Below are positions 10,023 through 19,290 of a DNA stretch of 43,169 nucleotides, piece by piece (the first letter of the stretch is position 1; every line of letters begins with the position of its first letter). The stretch comes from Solimonas sp. (GTDB lineage: Bacteria; Pseudomonadota; Gammaproteobacteria; Nevskiales; Nevskiaceae). The translations under genes were made by a program, and so were the position numbers. The notes beneath the pieces are model-generated. The model was not told the origin of the DNA. It did not search any database and was given only the letters and a program-made list of their open reading frames with translations. Where the stretch lies: the NCBI GenBank assembly GCA_030149365.1, contig JASBRP010000054.1:1-43169 (forward strand). The letters are read 5' to 3'.

Positions 10023-10349
10023 TTAGCTCCCCGCCTGATCCGCCGGCAGATGCACCACCAGCCCCTGCATCTCCTCCGTCACCGTGACTTGGCAACCAAG
10101 CCGGCTGTTGGGCCGGCGATGCGTGACCGACTCCAGCGTGCCGAGCTCACCGGCCTCGGCCTGCGGAATGCGACCCCGCCACTCCGGCGGGATGTAGCAG
10201 TGGCAGGTGGAGCAGGAGCAGATGCCTCCGCACATGCCGATGACGCCGGGCACCATGTTCAGCGTGGCGCCCTCCATCAGGTTCATGTGGGCATCGACGT
10301 CGACCTTGTGCTCGGTGCCGTTGTGCTCGATGTAGGTGACTGCAACCAT
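10023..10349 (-). CDS. Adrenodoxin-type [2Fe-2S] ferredoxin
   Basis: The 108-residue protein has the cluster motif Cys40-x5-Cys46-x2-Cys49 and the distant Cys86. Spacings (6, 3 and 37) equal those I recall for adrenodoxin. Two further cysteines (44, 51) sit in the same loop. Proteins of this type deliver single electrons to cytochromes P450 or to ring hydroxylases. No P450 or ferredoxin reductase is in the window, so its partner must be elsewhere. It lies 18 bases after the aldehyde dehydrogenase stop, in the same operon. Confidence 0.92.
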   Translation of the reverse strand: MVAVTYIEHNGTEHKVDVDAHMNLMEGATLNMVPGVIGMCGGICSCSTCHCYIPPEWRGRIPQAEAGELGTLESVTHRRPNSRLGCQVTVTEEMQGLVVHLPADQAGS

Positions 10350-10367
10350 GTGGGTCTCTCGTGGAAA

Positions 10368-11844
<1,477 letters not shown>

Positions 11845-11852
<8 letters not shown>

Positions 11853-12357
11853 GTGCAGTCTCCGAAGCCGGCCGCGGCCGGAACAGGTAGAGGCGAGCCA
11901 GCAGCAGCGTGAACAGCAGCAGCCACAGGCCGTTGTAGAGATAGACCTTGTGGAGTTGCGCGCCGCTCTGCGGCCAGCTCAGCGTCGCCTGGGTCAGGTA
12001 GAAGAACATGGCGTAGGCCATCATCCCGGACATGAAGGTGGCGAGCGCGCGGTAGCGGGCACCGTCCTGGCGGCGGCGCAGGAACACGGCGATGGACAGC
12101 AGGTAGAACCAGCCGAAGAACCAGGTATCGAACTCGTTGAGCAGGCGCAGCCACAGCGGCGCCTCGCCATAGATGGGCTCCACCCGCACGTAGCCCAGCC
12201 AGGCACGGCCGACGGCGCTGCGCGAGCACTCACCGTCCGGCCCCTGCGCCAGGCCCTCCCAGCCACAGCCGAGCAGGAACAGCGGCATGTAGACCAGCGC
12301 CGTGAGGGCGGCAAAAGCGAACAGCGCGATCAGCACACGGTCCAGCACGCGCGACAT
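11845..12357 (-). CDS. Four-helix membrane protein, EXPERA/emopamil-binding-like
   Basis: The 170-residue protein has four predicted membrane helices (about 8-30, 77-95, 106-124, 138-158). Between helices 1 and 2 it reads [20 protein letters not shown], close to the DPxxxxxPxWL...E pattern of the EXPERA domain shared by the sterol delta8-delta7 isomerase EBP, TM6SF and TMEM97 (sigma-2 receptor). The acidic residue in LLNEFD would match the ligand-binding acid. This is a pattern match made by eye and could be wrong; otherwise it is an unknown membrane protein. It is first in the leftward operon, with GGAGGAG before the ATG, and is directly downstream of the inverted-repeat operator at 12401-12428. 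Confidence 0.6.
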
Positions 12358-12400
12358 GGGTCCGTTCTCCTCCGTTTCGCGGGCCGGTCTTGGCCGGCCG

Positions 12401-12428
12401 CATAAACATTGCTGTTGAAATGTTTATG
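12401..12428. promoter_or_regulatory. Candidate operator: perfect 10-bp inverted repeat between divergent operons
   Basis: CATAAACATT, an 8-base spacer and AATGTTTATG form a perfect inverted repeat. It lies 44 bases before the start of the EXPERA-like gene and 108 bases before rubredoxin. For the rightward unit, TTGCTG (12409-12414) and GACTAT (12431-12436) could be -35 and -10 boxes with 16 bases between, so the palindrome would overlap the promoter. The size and AT-rich arms suit a TetR- or GntR-type dimer. The regulator is not in the window. Confidence 0.7.
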
Positions 12429-12536
12429 CAGACTATCGGAGGGCTCAGGGGCCGCCAATACGCCGAATGGGCGATACCCGCCGGACGGTGCCCCCTTCAA
12501 TATCCCCGCATCGCAGCTAAAGCCCGGGAGAACGGC

Positions 12537-12698
12537 ATGGCGAAGTGGGAATGCACGATTTGCGGAATGGTGTACGACGAGGAGAAGGGCGACCCGGACC
12601 ACGGCATCGCGCCCGGTACCCGTTTCGAGGACATCCCGGATGACTGGGTCTGCCCGGACTGCGGCGCCGGCAAGGACACGTTCGAAAAGATAGGTTGA
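12537..12698 (+). CDS. Rubredoxin
   Basis: The 53-residue protein has both iron-binding loops, CTICGMVYD near the start and [12 protein letters not shown] near the end, which hold one Fe in a Cys4 site. It is the normal length for a single-domain rubredoxin of the type that follows alkane or terpene hydroxylases. The ATG at 12537 was chosen for the GGGAG before it; upstream frame extends into the control region. It is the first gene of a rightward set with a flavoprotein and cytochrome c, so it may carry electrons in the same redox chain, although it is cytosolic and the other two appear exported. Confidence 0.95.
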   Translation: MAKWECTICGMVYDEEKGDPDHGIAPGTRFEDIPDDWVCPDCGAGKDTFEKIG

Positions 12699-12707
12699 GG
12701 CAAGCCT

Positions 12708-12825
12708 CACCCCTCTCCCGCCGGGAGAGGGCTAGAGATGAGGAACGCCGCCCGATCAGGTCTTGTGCTGACCGATGGCGAGTCCCTCATCCGGCGCGAG
12801 GCGCCACCTTCTCCCGGCGGGAGAA
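12708..12825. repeat. Two CCCTCTCCCG palindromes between rubredoxin and flavoprotein genes
   Basis: One copy (CCCCTCTCCCGCCGGGAGAG, 12711-12730) and a second (TTCTCCCGGCGGGAGAA, 12808-12824) flank about 80 bases that themselves contain GATGAGG and its inverse CTCATCC. The whole gap is repeat-like and fills most of the space before the flavoprotein ribosome site. Confidence 0.7.
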
Positions 12826-12845
12826 GGAGAAAAGCGGGAGGAGCG

Positions 12846-14384
12846 ATGAGCGATACGAAGGCCGGTACAGGCCGCCGCGGTTTCCTGAAGCAGATCGGCC
12901 TTGCAGCCGCCGGCGCGGCAGCCTTCGGCGCCGAGGCGGCGACGCCCAAGGCCAGCAAGAGCGTGCGTCGCTGGGATGCGACGACCGACCTGCTGGTGAT
13001 GGGCTCCGGCGCGGGTGGCATCTCCGCCGCGCTGGAGGCGCGCCGCAACGGCATCCAGGCCCTGGTGCTGGAGAAGTTCAACGTGCCGGGGGGCTCCTCC
13101 AGCCTCTCCGGTGGCGTCTGCTACCTGGGCGGCGGCACGGCCCTGCAGAAGGCGCTGGGCTTCACCGACACCGTGGAGGACATGTACCGTTACATGATGG
13201 CGGCCAGCGGCCTCTACGCCGACGAGAAGAAGATCCAGCTCTACTGCGAGGGCAGCGTCGCGCATTTCGACTGGCTGGTGGCCAACGGCGTGCACTACGC
13301 GCAGAAGTTCTCCGAGGAAAAAGAGATCTCGATCCCCGACGGCTCGCTGTACTACTGCGGCAGCGAGCTGGTACATCCCTACCGCGAACAGGCACGCCCC
13401 GCCCCGCGCGGTCACGTGCCGCCCTCGCCGCACCTGATCGGCGGCCGCGACCTGATGAAGGCGCTGACCAAGGCGGCGACCGATGCCGGTGCGCAGCTGA
13501 AGCTGCGCTGCTCGGCCGAGCGCCTGATCCTGGAAAGCGACAGCAGCGTGGCCGGCGCCGAGGTGGTGGACGAGCAAGGCAAGCGCCTGAACATCCGCGC
13601 GCGGCGCGGCGTGGTGCTGGCGGCCGGTGGCTTCATCCACAACCGCGCGATGCTGGAGCGCTTTGCGCCGGAGCTGGCACGCTGCTCGGTGCCCTGGGGC
13701 CGTGCCGGCGACCTGGGCCAGGGCATCCTGATGGGCATGGCGGTGGGCGGCGCGGTGCAGCGCATGCACCATGGCTTCGTGATCCTGCCGATGTACCCGC
13801 CGGAGACCATCCTCAACGGCATCCTGGTGAACTCGCGCGGACAGCGCTTCGTGCCCGAGGACGGCTATTACGGCCTGGTGGGCCACGAGATCGCCTTCAA
13901 GCTCGACGACGGGCAGGCATACATGGTCGTGGACAAGGCGCATGCCTTCGGCTGGAAGGATTTCCGCTTCAACGTGGCGGCGGAGGCGCCGAGCATCGCG
14001 GAACTGGAGGGCAAGCTGAAGCTGCCCGAGGGCGTGCTGGTGCAGACAGTGGAGTACTACAACCGTTACGCCAAGGACAAGCGTGATCCGCTGCTGCACA
14101 AGGCGGAGAAGTACCTCGCGCCGCTGAAGGAAGCGCCCTTCGTGGCCTACGACGTGGGCCTGAAGAACACCTTCATGCCGGTGCATACCTTCGGCGGCCT
14201 GCAGACCAATACCGACGCCCAGGTGATCAATGCCTGGGGCGATCCCATCCCCGGCCTGTATGCCAGCGGGCGCACCTCGGCCGGCCTGCCGGTGGCGCCC
14301 TATATCGGCAGCGGCGTGTCGATCGGCGACGGCACTTTCTTCGGACGCCGTGCCGGCCGCCATGCCGCCGGGAGGAAAGCATGA
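12846..14384 (+). CDS. Tat-exported FAD-dependent dehydrogenase, 3-ketosteroid dehydrogenase/fumarate reductase family
   Basis: The 512-residue protein has a twin-arginine signal (RRGFLK at 10-15, then an alanine-rich stretch with a likely cleavage near residue 31). The mature part opens with the FAD motif GSGAGGISAALEARRNG at 53-69 and Glu76, then PGGSSSLSGG, and ends with GLYASGRTSAGLPVAPYIGSG, the family's second FAD segment. This is the architecture of 3-ketosteroid delta1-dehydrogenase and flavocytochrome c fumarate reductase. Export plus the coupled cytochrome c gene (4-base overlap) suggest a periplasmic dehydrogenase that donates electrons directly to a cytochrome. The substrate could be a steroid, but fumarate-like or other activated C-C bonds remain possible. 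The start at 12846 has GGGAGGAG upstream. Confidence 0.85.
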   Translation: MSDTKAGTGRRGFLKQIGLAAAGAAAFGAEAATPKASKSVRRWDATTDLLVMGSGAGGISAALEARRNGIQALVLEKFNVPGGSSSLSGGVCYLGGGTALQKALGFTDTVEDMYRYMMAASGLYADEKKIQLYCEGSVAHFDWLVANGVHYAQKFSEEKEISIPDGSLYYCGSELVHPYREQARPAPRGHVPPSPHLIGGRDLMKALTKAATDAGAQLKLRCSAERLILESDSSVAGAEVVDEQGKRLNIRARRGVVLAAGGFIHNRAMLERFAPELARCSVPWGRAGDLGQGILMGMAVGGAVQRMHHGFVILPMYPPETILNGILVNSRGQRFVPEDGYYGLVGHEIAFKLDDGQAYMVVDKAHAFGWKDFRFNVAAEAPSIAELEGKLKLPEGVLVQTVEYYNRYAKDKRDPLLHKAEKYLAPLKEAPFVAYDVGLKNTFMPVHTFGGLQTNTDAQVINAWGDPIPGLYASGRTSAGLPVAPYIGSGVSIGDGTFFGRRAGRHAAGRKA

Positions 14385-14758
14385 AGCACGCACTCACCGC
14401 CGCCGTACTGCTGGGGCTGTCGCTGGGCACCGCCGCCGAGGCCCCCAAGGGCGATGCCGAGCGCGGCCGCCTGGTCTTCGGCCAGTGCCGCACCTGCCAC
14501 TACCCCGAAAAGACCTACGGCGACCACAACGGCCCGAATCTCTACGGCATCTTCGGCCGCAAGGCCGGCTCGGTAGCCAGCTACGCCTACTACTCGGACG
14601 AGATGAAGAAGGCCGGGTTCGACTGGACGCCGGAGCTGCTGGATTTCTGGCTGGCCAACATGGGCAAGTTCCTGCCCAACAGCACGATGGTGGTCTTCGA
14701 GACCACGCCGCAGGAGCGCGCCGACATCATCGAGTACCTGAGGCAGTTCAAGGATTAG
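14381..14758 (+). CDS. Soluble periplasmic cytochrome c
   Basis: The 125-residue protein has a Sec signal peptide (about residues 1-20), one haem c site CRTCH (Cys36, Cys39, His40) and Met103 in LPNSTMVVF as likely axial ligand. The sequence GPNLYGIFGRKAGS and the helix DWTPELLDFWLANM are those of class I mitochondrial-type cytochrome c. Its ATG overlaps the flavoprotein stop (ATGA), with GGAGG upstream, so the two proteins are made together and it is probably the electron acceptor of the flavoprotein. Confidence 0.92.
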   Translation: MKHALTAAVLLGLSLGTAAEAPKGDAERGRLVFGQCRTCHYPEKTYGDHNGPNLYGIFGRKAGSVASYAYYSDEMKKAGFDWTPELLDFWLANMGKFLPNSTMVVFETTPQERADIIEYLRQFKD

Positions 14759-14782
14759 GCCTCCGATCCGAAACCAGCCAAC

Positions 14783-14865
14783 CGTCATGCCGGAGCAAGC
14801 CGGCGTCCAGTCCCGGGCGTGAGTAGCCCAGCGATGACTGGATACCGGCTTTCGCCGGTATGACG
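14783..14865. repeat. Imperfect palindromic intergenic element (CGTCATGCCGG ... CCGGTATGACG)
   Basis: Arms at 14783-14812 and 14836-14865 read as imperfect reverse complements, each with a CCGGC core and a TCATGCC/GGTATGA end. A half copy stands at 32283-32314. It lies directly after the cytochrome c gene and before the SoxR-type promoter. Confidence 0.65.
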
Positions 14866-14880
14866 GCTACAGATTCCGAC

Positions 14881-14911
14881 TTGACCTCAAGTTAAGTTGA
14901 GGTCCTACGAT
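14881..14911 (+). promoter_or_regulatory. SoxR-type promoter with SoxR box
   Basis: GACCTCAA (14883-14890), GTTAAG and TTGAGGTC (14897-14904) form the SoxR box, known as CCTCAAGTTAACTTGAGG. It sits between a -35 TTGACC (14881-14886) and a -10 TACGAT (14906-14911) separated by 19 bases, the overlong spacer that MerR-family activators such as SoxR require. The controlled gene starts 35 bases after the -10. SoxR is a [2Fe-2S] sensor of redox-cycling compounds; no soxR gene is in the window. Confidence 0.88.
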
Positions 14912-14945
14912 TGCCGCCACGATGCCTTGAGCGGGAGTGGTGGTG

Positions 14946-15509
14946 ATGAGCGAGCGGATACGGCTGGGGTTGATCTACGGCAGCACGCGGCCGGGGCGGC
15001 TTTGCGACACGGTGGCGAACTGGGTCGCCGGCCAGGTCCGCGAGCACCCGGAGTTCGAGATCGAGCGGATCGACCCCGCGCAGTTGCGGCGCGATGCCGA
15101 CGGCCGTTTCGACCCGGACGACGTGGCGGCCCGCATCGAACGGGCCGAGGCCTTCATCGTGGTGACGCCGGAATACAACCACGGCTACCCCGCGGCGCTG
15201 AAGGAACTGCTCGACTCGGCCTATGAGCCCTGGCAGGCCAAGCCGGTGGCTTTCGTGTGCTATGGCGGGATTTCCGGCGGCTTGCGTGCGGTGGAGCAGT
15301 TGCGCCAGGTGTTCGCGGAACTGGACGCGGTGGCGCTGCGCGAGACCGTCAGCTTCACGGAAATCTGGGAACAGTTCAGCGCCACCGGCGAGTTGCGCTC
15401 ACCGGAACGGGCGCGGCGCAGCATGGGCAAGCTGCTGTCGCGGCTGCGCTGGTGGGCGGAAAGCTTGCGGGATGCACGGCAACGCCGGCCCCTGCGGCAG
15501 GCCGCGTAG
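14946..15509 (+). CDS. NAD(P)H-dependent FMN/quinone reductase
   Basis: The 187-residue flavodoxin-like protein starts with LGLIYGSTRPGR, the FMN phosphate loop, and has VVTPEYNHGYPAALKELLDS at 73-91, the hallmark of the NADPH-dependent FMN reductase family (ChrR, YieF, azoreductases). These enzymes reduce quinones, chromate or flavins by two electrons and so prevent redox cycling. The ATG at 14946 was chosen because GGGAG lies eight bases before it; three GTG codons precede it in frame. The SoxR-type promoter directly upstream fits a role in detoxifying redox-active compounds, perhaps quinone-like intermediates of the catabolic genes around it. Confidence 0.92.
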   Translation: MSERIRLGLIYGSTRPGRLCDTVANWVAGQVREHPEFEIERIDPAQLRRDADGRFDPDDVAARIERAEAFIVVTPEYNHGYPAALKELLDSAYEPWQAKPVAFVCYGGISGGLRAVEQLRQVFAELDAVALRETVSFTEIWEQFSATGELRSPERARRSMGKLLSRLRWWAESLRDARQRRPLRQAA

Positions 15510-15527
15510 GAAAACCCCGACAGCCAG

Positions 15528-15562
15528 ATATCCACAGGACCTGTGGACAACGCTGTGGACGG
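15528..15562. other. Cluster of three DnaA-box-like 9-mers with a small palindrome
   Basis: ATATCCACA (15528-15536), TGTGGACAA (15542-15550) and TGTGGACGG (15554-15562) resemble the DnaA box TTATCCACA, the first two with one mismatch each. The first two also form a palindrome, TCCACAGG-A-CCTGTGGA (15531-15547). It may instead be a hairpin after the reductase gene. No dnaA or dnaN is near. Confidence 0.35.
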
Positions 15563-15640
15563 TTGGCGCCAGGCCCGCCAGATGCAGGTTTTTCCGCATA
15601 TGAATAAAAAATGACCGTTGCGCGAACCCGCGAGACGGCC

Positions 15641-15649
15641 TGCTAGAAT
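15641..15649 (+). promoter_or_regulatory. Extended -10 promoter element of the UPF0114 gene
   Basis: TGCTAGAAT fits the extended -10 pattern TGnTATAAT, 34 bases before the ATG at 15683. An A-rich stretch lies at about 15602-15612. No good -35 is visible at standard distance. Confidence 0.5.
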
Positions 15650-15682
15650 CCTGCGCGCCTCCTGGCTCCCAACCTCACTCCC

Positions 15683-16276
15683 ATGGCCCCGACCCCCAAC
15701 AAGCCGCTGTCCCCCCTGCCCTCCCTGATCTTCTCCTCGCGCTGGCTGCAGCTGCCGCTGTACCTGGGCCTGATCGTCGCGCAGGGCGTCTACGTCATCC
15801 TGTTCTGCAAGGAACTCTGGCACCTGACCCACGGGGCGCTGGAACTCAACGAGCAGCAGGTAATGCTGATCGTGCTGGCGCTGATCGACGTGGTGATGAT
15901 CTCCAACCTGCTGGTGATGGTCATCGTCGGCGGCTACGAAACCTTCGTCTCGCGCCTGCACCTGCAGGGGCACCCGGACCAGCCGGAATGGTTGAGCCAC
16001 GTCAACGCCTCGGTGCTGAAGGTGAAGCTGGCGATGGCGATCATCGGCATCTCCTCGATCCACCTGCTCAAGACCTTCATCGAGGCCGGATCGCTCGGGG
16101 CATTGCCCACCTGCGCCACCGCAGCGGCTGGCGTGCGCTGTACCAACGTGACCGAGGCCGGCGTGATGTGGCAGACCATCATCCACATGGCCTTCATCGC
16201 CTCGGCTATCGGCATTGCCTGGACGGATCGCCTGATGGCGGCTTCGCATACCAAGACGACCCACACGGCACACTGA
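15683..16276 (+). CDS. UPF0114/TIGR00645 (YqhA-like) inner-membrane protein
   Basis: The 197-residue protein has four likely membrane helices (about 22-42, 62-84, 113-130 and 163-181). The segment [20 protein letters not shown] at 67-86 and the following FVSRL are characteristic of the YqhA family, conserved in proteobacteria and of unknown function. A loop at 143-153 contains two cysteines. The gene stands alone, with its own promoter element and a strong terminator 18 bases after the stop. Confidence 0.88.
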   Translation: MAPTPNKPLSPLPSLIFSSRWLQLPLYLGLIVAQGVYVILFCKELWHLTHGALELNEQQVMLIVLALIDVVMISNLLVMVIVGGYETFVSRLHLQGHPDQPEWLSHVNASVLKVKLAMAIIGISSIHLLKTFIEAGSLGALPTCATAAAGVRCTNVTEAGVMWQTIIHMAFIASAIGIAWTDRLMAASHTKTTHTAH

Positions 16277-16294
16277 GCTTCATCTGCGAACTGG

Positions 16295-16322
16295 AAGGGC
16301 CGGGATTTCCCGGCCCTTTTTT
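16295..16322 (+). terminator. Rho-independent terminator of the UPF0114 gene
   Basis: A perfect 11-bp stem (16295-16305 with 16308-16318, core GGGCCGGGA) runs into a T tract to 16322. Confidence 0.93.
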
Positions 16323-16350
16323 GTTTCCGTTCCAACGAGCCATTCCCACG

Positions 16351-16419
16351 GAGTAGCGCCGCAGGGCACGTATCGAGGTGCGCGCGTGCCTCGATACGCG
16401 ACGCTTCGCGGCGCTACTC
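16351..16419. repeat. Intergenic inverted repeat with nested arms
   Basis: Outer arms GAGTAGCGCCGC (16351-16362) and GCGGCGCTACTC (16408-16419) enclose inner arms CGTATCGAGG (16369-16378) and CCTCGATACG (16389-16398), all perfect. It is part of the 415-base gene-free stretch 16277-16691, which otherwise holds the two terminators and a smaller palindrome around 16490-16515 (GTGTCG...CGACAC). No gene is visible there. Confidence 0.75.
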
Positions 16420-16557
16420 GGCATGAACGGTTGGTTGGTATGGGTAGAGCAAGGAAATGGGCGCTATTCATGCGGCTCTTTGACCGTAGCGTGTCGCGCT
16501 CCTTCGACACGCGACCCTACACGCCCTGAGCGGTTCTGCTCCGCCTTCGTGGGAAAC

Positions 16558-16588
16558 AAAAAAGGCCGGGATATCTCCCGGCCTTTTT
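16558..16588 (-). terminator. Bidirectional terminator downstream of the CoA-transferase gene
   Basis: A 13-bp stem (16559-16571 with 16576-16588) with loop TATC is flanked by an A run and a T run, so it can act on both strands. It lies about 100 bases past the CoA-transferase stop. Confidence 0.9.
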
Positions 16589-16691
16589 CTTGGGTCACGG
16601 TTAGTGACGCTTGGTTGGAGTCACCCGCAGACTCGCGACGCTAGGATCCCCAGCGCTCTAGCGCTGGGGCCCCTCTACGCGGCTCGCTGCT

Positions 16692-19259
16692 TTACTGCTT
16701 GGCTTCCTTCTCCAGCATGCTCGCCATGCCAGGCTTGGGCGCGGCAGGCGCAGCTCCCGGAGCCGGGGCCGGGCGCGGAGGCATGCGGGGCATGCCGACG
16801 AAGCCGATTGCGAACTGCTCTTCCATGGTCTTCACCTGGTCTTCGGTGTAGCCCATGCCGCCGAGGATTTCCTTGGTGTGCTCGCCCACCAGCAGCGGGC
16901 GACCCTGGATCACGCCCGGGGTGTCGGACAGGCTCACCAGCAGGCCGATCTGGTCGAGCTTGCCGACCACCGGGTGCGGGTAGGACACGACCCACTGGTT
17001 CTTCTGGAACTCGGCGTTGTCGTGCAGCTTGCGCGAGAACTCGGCATCCACCACTTCCACCGGCACGCCGGCCTTGTCGAGCTTGGCGAACCAGTGGGCG
17101 GCGGTGTCGGCCGCCAGCACGTCACCGATGATCTTCGACAGCGCGGCATCGTTCTTGGCGCGTGCCTCAGCCGTGGCGAAGCGCGCGTCGGTGACCAGCT
17201 CCGGCTTGCCGATGACGGTGAACACTTCATCCCAGTGCGACTGCTCCACCAGCACGAAGCACAGCCAGCCGTCCTTGGTGTTGTACAGGCGGTGGCCGGC
17301 GGAGTAGCCGACCTGGTCGCCGCCGATGCGCGGACGGTCGAAGCCCTTGCCGTCCGGCGTGGCGACGGCGTAGCTGGTGTTGAGCAGCGCGGCATTGATG
17401 ATGGAGGTGTCGACGAACTGGCCTTCGCCGGTGCGGTCGCGGTGGTAGATGGCGTTGACGATGGCCACGGCCGACAGGAAGCCGTTGCCGGTGTCGCCGA
17501 AGCTGGTGAAGCTCCACAGCGGACGGCCGACTTCGCCGTTGTCACCCTTGCGGCCCATGCCGCCGTCCTCGTACTGGATGCCGGACAGGCAGGCGCCGGT
17601 CTGGTCGTTGCCCGGCAGGCCGGCACGCACGCCGCGCTCGAAGCCGCGGGTGTGACAGTAGATCAGGCCCGGGTTGATCTGCTTGAGGGACTCGTAGTCG
17701 ATCTTCAGGCGCTCGGCGGCGTCGTAGCGCATGTTGTGCTGCACGACGTCGGCCTGCTTGACCAGGTCCAGCAAGACCTTCATCGCGCGCGGATCCTTCA
17801 GGTTCAGCGTGATCGACTTCTTGCCGCGGTTGGCCATGTAGGCGATGTGCACGCGGTGCCAGAACAGGTCGAACAGGCCATTGACCTTGATGACCGTGGC
17901 GCCGAGATCGCTGAGCAGCTGCGTGCCGAAGGGACCGGCGATGGCCAGGCCCAGGTCGAGCACGGTGATGCCTTCCAGCGGGGCCTTGAGCTTCTTGCCG
18001 GAGTTGGCGGCGGCGGTAGCGGCCTTGGCCTCGGCGATGATCTTCGCCGCTTCCGCCTTGACCTCGGCGGTATTGGCTCCCGGCTTGACCGGCGCGGCGC
18101 CCGGCTTGCCCTGGGTCTTGCTCATGTTGAAGGCGTTGCCGACGGTGCGGATCGTGCCCAGCTCGGGATCCCGCGTTTCCGTCACGCAGCCGTCCTCGAG
18201 GAAGGCGGGATCGGCCAGCGATTCCTCGATGCTGCGCACCGGCTGCATCGTCATCTCGGCGGTGGCGGCGGCGTCGACCCAGTCCTTGACCGGAAACTTG
18301 GCGACGGCCTCGGCGAGGATCGGCTGGTAATGCGACATCACCAGGATTTCCTCGGGACCCGTGCCGAAGCGGTCCGGGTCGTTCTGGACGGTGAGGTCGG
18401 GCGAGGCGTTCAGCGTGTCGCCCTGCGCGGCCTGCAGGATGAAGCGCGGGTTGGGCACCCAGTTGTGCAGCCACTTGCCGTCCTTGGCCTGGAAGTGGCC
18501 CTTGGGCGAGCGGTTACCGAGGATCCAGGTGTCGAAGCCCGGGGCGTCGATCTTCTCGGCGCGCTGCCAGACACCGGCGGCGCCGGCGAGGGCGCCCTGC
18601 AGCAGGGAGGTTTCCACCCACTGGCCCTTGCCGGTGATCTCGCGGGCGCGCAGCGCGGCGGCGATGCCCAGGGACGCGTTGAAGAAGGCACCCAGGCTCG
18701 GCCAGTGCGAGGCCACGAACAGCGGGCCTTCACGGGCAGCACCCTGCACCCAGTCCTGGGGGATCTCGAGATCCGGATAGGGGTCGGGCAGGCCGTTCAT
18801 GTGGTTGAGCGCGCCTTCCGCCCAGCCGCGCTGCTCGTGCATGAGACCCGTGCGGGCCTGCACCAGCGCGTCGTACGCGGGGCGGTTGCTCAGCGCGTTG
18901 TCGCGGCCGTAGCCGGTGATCGAGCAGTACACCAGGCGCGGGTTGAGCGCGCTGAGGGTCTTGAAATCAATGCCGAGCTTGTCGGTGGTGCCCGGCGAGA
19001 AGGATTCCACCAGCACGTCGGCGGTCTGCGCCAGTGCCAGGAAGGCCTTCTTGTCGTCGGCGTTCTTGAGATCCAGGATGGCGCTGCGCTTGCCGCGCTG
19101 CCAGACCTTGTAGCCGAGCTGGTTGCGGAACGGATCGCCGCCGGGAGGTTCGATCTTGGTGACCTCGGCGCCGTTGTCCGCCAGCAGCATCGTGGCCATC
19201 GGTCCGGCGATACCCCAGGTCAGGTCGAGAACTTTGAGATTTGAGAGAACGGCAGCCAT
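16692..19259 (-). CDS. Tandem-fused class III (CaiB/BaiF) CoA-transferase
   Basis: The 855-residue protein contains two family III CoA-transferase lobes: about 1-385, starting LKVLDLTWGIAGPMATMLLADNGAEV without its final residues being unusual, and about 428-810, starting ITVLDLGLAIAGPFGTQLLS. An Ala/Lys-rich linker (390-427) joins them and a Pro/Ala/Met tail (820-855) follows. The C-lobe keeps the GD motif with catalytic Asp589 (FGDTGNG). At the aligned place the N-lobe has Ser188 (HWPSLG), so only one lobe appears catalytic. Such enzymes move CoA between carboxylic acids through an aspartyl-CoA thioester. It could activate a steroid-derived acid; acid identity is inferred, not seen. The ATG has GGAGGAA upstream and the amidohydrolase gene precedes it in the same operon. 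Confidence 0.9.
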   Translation of the reverse strand: MAAVLSNLKVLDLTWGIAGPMATMLLADNGAEVTKIEPPGGDPFRNQLGYKVWQRGKRSAILDLKNADDKKAFLALAQTADVLVESFSPGTTDKLGIDFKTLSALNPRLVYCSITGYGRDNALSNRPAYDALVQARTGLMHEQRGWAEGALNHMNGLPDPYPDLEIPQDWVQGAAREGPLFVASHWPSLGAFFNASLGIAAALRAREITGKGQWVETSLLQGALAGAAGVWQRAEKIDAPGFDTWILGNRSPKGHFQAKDGKWLHNWVPNPRFILQAAQGDTLNASPDLTVQNDPDRFGTGPEEILVMSHYQPILAEAVAKFPVKDWVDAAATAEMTMQPVRSIEESLADPAFLEDGCVTETRDPELGTIRTVGNAFNMSKTQGKPGAAPVKPGANTAEVKAEAAKIIAEAKAATAAANSGKKLKAPLEGITVLDLGLAIAGPFGTQLLSDLGATVIKVNGLFDLFWHRVHIAYMANRGKKSITLNLKDPRAMKVLLDLVKQADVVQHNMRYDAAERLKIDYESLKQINPGLIYCHTRGFERGVRAGLPGNDQTGACLSGIQYEDGGMGRKGDNGEVGRPLWSFTSFGDTGNGFLSAVAIVNAIYHRDRTGEGQFVDTSIINAALLNTSYAVATPDGKGFDRPRIGGDQVGYSAGHRLYNTKDGWLCFVLVEQSHWDEVFTVIGKPELVTDARFATAEARAKNDAALSKIIGDVLAADTAAHWFAKLDKAGVPVEVVDAEFSRKLHDNAEFQKNQWVVSYPHPVVGKLDQIGLLVSLSDTPGVIQGRPLLVGEHTKEILGGMGYTEDQVKTMEEQFAIGFVGMPRMPPRPAPAPGAAPAAPKPGMASMLEKEAKQ

Positions 19260-19290
19260 CTTTCCTCCGGGAATCGAAAATCGGTCAGAA

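Noticed and set aside
16878..19244. A 788-codon open frame on the plus strand opposite the CoA-transferase
   Set aside because: Its product is rich in H, R, G and V without any family motif. Such long antisense frames are normal in GC-rich DNA; the minus-strand protein has clear domains.
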